Source of the DNA: an uncultured Agathobacter sp. | Lineage (GTDB): Bacteria > Bacillota > Clostridia > Lachnospirales > Lachnospiraceae | DNA length: 64,000 nt | Assembly (NCBI GenBank): GCA_934307695.1 | Contig: CAKRCS010000001.1 | Span: 62,001-126,000, forward strand | Direction: 5' to 3' | Shown here: positions 63,073 to 64,000 of the stretch, one piece after another | Layout of the letters: each line of letters starts with the position of its first letter | How positions within the stretch are numbered: the first letter of the stretch is position 1 | Translations under genes and position numbers: made by a program | The notes under the pieces: model-generated | Databases searched by the model: none | The model's input: the letters and a program-made list of their open reading frames with translations, nothing else | Told to the model about the DNA's origin: nothing

Positions 63073-63663
63073 ATGCTTAAGTTAAATTCTTATTTCCCAA
63101 AGGTGTATATGAAGTTAAATCATGTACAGTTTGGAAAAGGGCTTCGGATGAAAGGCTGGCCGTTTGTGTTCCGGTTTCCGGGTTCCTCCGTTGTTATGGG
63201 GGAAAATGTCCGTATCAACAGTGAATTTTTTTCAAATCTTCTTGGATTGTATCAGAGAACGATCATTATCGCCCGCGGCGGAGGACAGATCACTATTGGC
63301 GATCATGTCGGAATTTCCGGTTCGACGATCTATTCCAGAGGACACATTACGATCGGAGCGCACACGATTATCGGAGCAAACTGCAAGATCATTGACAACG
63401 ATATGCATTCTTTGGATGTGGAGGAACGCAACAATGACATCTTTGACAATTTGGTGTGCAAGGATGTAACGATTGGAGACAGCGTATTTGTCGGATGCAA
63501 CTGCATCATTTTAAAGGGAACACAGATCGGGGACCGGTGTGTTATAGGCGCAGGAAGTGTAGTAAGCGGGGCATTTCCACCGGACTCTGTGATCGCAGGC
63601 AATCCGGCGCGCGTTATAAGATCGCTTCCGACAGTACAGAGACAAAATGAAGAACCGGTATAG
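63073..63663 (+). CDS. Left-handed beta-helix (hexapeptide) acyltransferase
   Basis: A 196-residue acetyltransferase-like protein of the WcaF/NeuD/XAT group. Hexapeptide repeats run from about residue 60 to 185 (for example ITIGDHVGISGST and ITIGAHTIIGANC). The loop DNDMHSLD near residue 114 holds the likely catalytic histidine. It probably acetylates a sugar of the repeat unit from acetyl-CoA in the cytoplasm. AAAGGGAG precedes ATG 63073. Confidence 0.88.
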   Translation: MLKLNSYFPKVYMKLNHVQFGKGLRMKGWPFVFRFPGSSVVMGENVRINSEFFSNLLGLYQRTIIIARGGGQITIGDHVGISGSTIYSRGHITIGAHTIIGANCKIIDNDMHSLDVEERNNDIFDNLVCKDVTIGDSVFVGCNCIILKGTQIGDRCVIGAGSVVSGAFPPDSVIAGNPARVIRSLPTVQRQNEEPV

Positions 63664-63686
63664 TCCGTAAGAGGTTACACAACCAT

Positions 63687-64000
63687 ATGAGAGTTTTGCA
63701 TATAAATATCTGTGGCAATTTGAGCACAGGAAACATTGCCTCCGATATTATCCGGGAGGTAGAGAAAAAAGGTGGGGAAGGTGTACTGGCGTATGCCAGA
63801 AATGCCGTAGCGGAGGATATCCCATCCATATTGATCGGAAGCCAGACGGATGTGTATGCACATGCAGTTTTATCACGGATCACAGACCGTACCGGGTTTT
63901 ATTCCAAAAGGGCAACAGAAGCACTGACCGACAAGATCAGGGAGTGGAATCCGGATATCATACATTTACACAATCTGCATGGGTATTACCTGCATGTGGG
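63687..64000 (+). CDS. Glycosyltransferase family 4, N-terminal part only (cut by window end)
   Basis: ATG 63687 opens a frame with no stop to the window edge (104 codons visible). The product begins MRVLHINICGNLSTGN and continues to IIHLHNLHGYYLHVG. This is the N-terminal acceptor half of a GT4 (WcaL-like) enzyme, with the usual D-I-I-H-L-H-N-L-H turn. AGAGGT lies 11 bases upstream. The donor domain lies outside the window. Confidence 0.82.
   Translation, partial: MRVLHINICGNLSTGNIASDIIREVEKKGGEGVLAYARNAVAEDIPSILIGSQTDVYAHAVLSRITDRTGFYSKRATEALTDKIREWNPDIIHLHNLHGYYLHV

Noticed and set aside
18926..64000. The polysaccharide locus as a recent mobile island
   Set aside because: I see no integrase, transposase, tRNA end or flanking repeat. 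Transfer is possible for such loci, but nothing in the window shows it directly.

Overview
The window looks like chromosomal DNA of a low-to-mid GC, Gram-positive Firmicute. A Lachnospiraceae-type gut anaerobe (Roseburia/Eubacterium/Coprococcus-like) is the best guess. This is inferred from gene order and protein style: cdaA-ybbR-glmM, comF followed by a YvyF-like gene, an HPr-like protein with His15 and Ser46, long-form LeuA, TagGH-type ABC export with LicD and TagF-like enzymes, and G-rich Shine-Dalgarno sites. No marker gene fixes the species. I see no rRNA, tRNA, transposase, integrase, phage gene or CRISPR array.

Region 1 (1-18925) is housekeeping, all on the + strand. It holds ftsX, a CtpA/B-type protease, a VanZ-family protein, and prfB with an intact programmed +1 frameshift. 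Next come a Tim44-like and an SPFH protein that both carry zinc ribbons, an ACT-domain regulator, hom with a strong terminator, and glpK. Then follow comF and a YvyF-like protein, two unknown membrane proteins, the c-di-AMP/cell-wall module cdaA-ybbR-glmM, an HPr-like protein behind a run of nine G, leuA, and a secreted N-acetylmuramoyl-L-alanine amidase.

Region 2 (18955-64000, running off the right edge) is a very large surface-glycopolymer locus. (A) 18955-29417 holds an initiating sugar transferase, a GT2, two LicD proteins, a two-gene ABC exporter, an IspD/TarI-like cytidylyltransferase, an epimerase and a 906-residue TagF-like protein. Together these look like an ABC-exported, teichoic-acid-like phosphopolymer pathway. 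(B) 29414-40915 holds two paralogous secreted beta-helix proteins. Each converges on minus-strand genes for coiled-coil glycosyltransferases, with a membrane acyltransferase and a secreted NlpC/P60 protein nearby. (C) 40944-51840 is a Wzx/Wzy-type repeat-unit cluster: polymerase, TagA/WecG enzyme, second initiating transferase, three GT4 enzymes, a GT11 alpha-1,2-fucosyltransferase, flippase and a GT-D-like protein. (D) 51877-64000 holds GtrB-like and GT-C membrane enzymes, a PglF/CapD-type dehydratase, a HAD phosphatase, more glycosyltransferases, a third small initiating transferase with its own near-consensus promoter, a 4-ketoreductase-like epimerase, an acetyltransferase and a GT4 gene cut by the window end.

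The locus is broken into several transcription units by recognisable sigma-A-type promoters and by terminators between convergent genes. Three different priming transferases suggest that two or three separate glycans are built here. The secreted amidase, the NlpC/P60 protein and the beta-helix proteins presumably act on the wall or on the glycan after export (inference).
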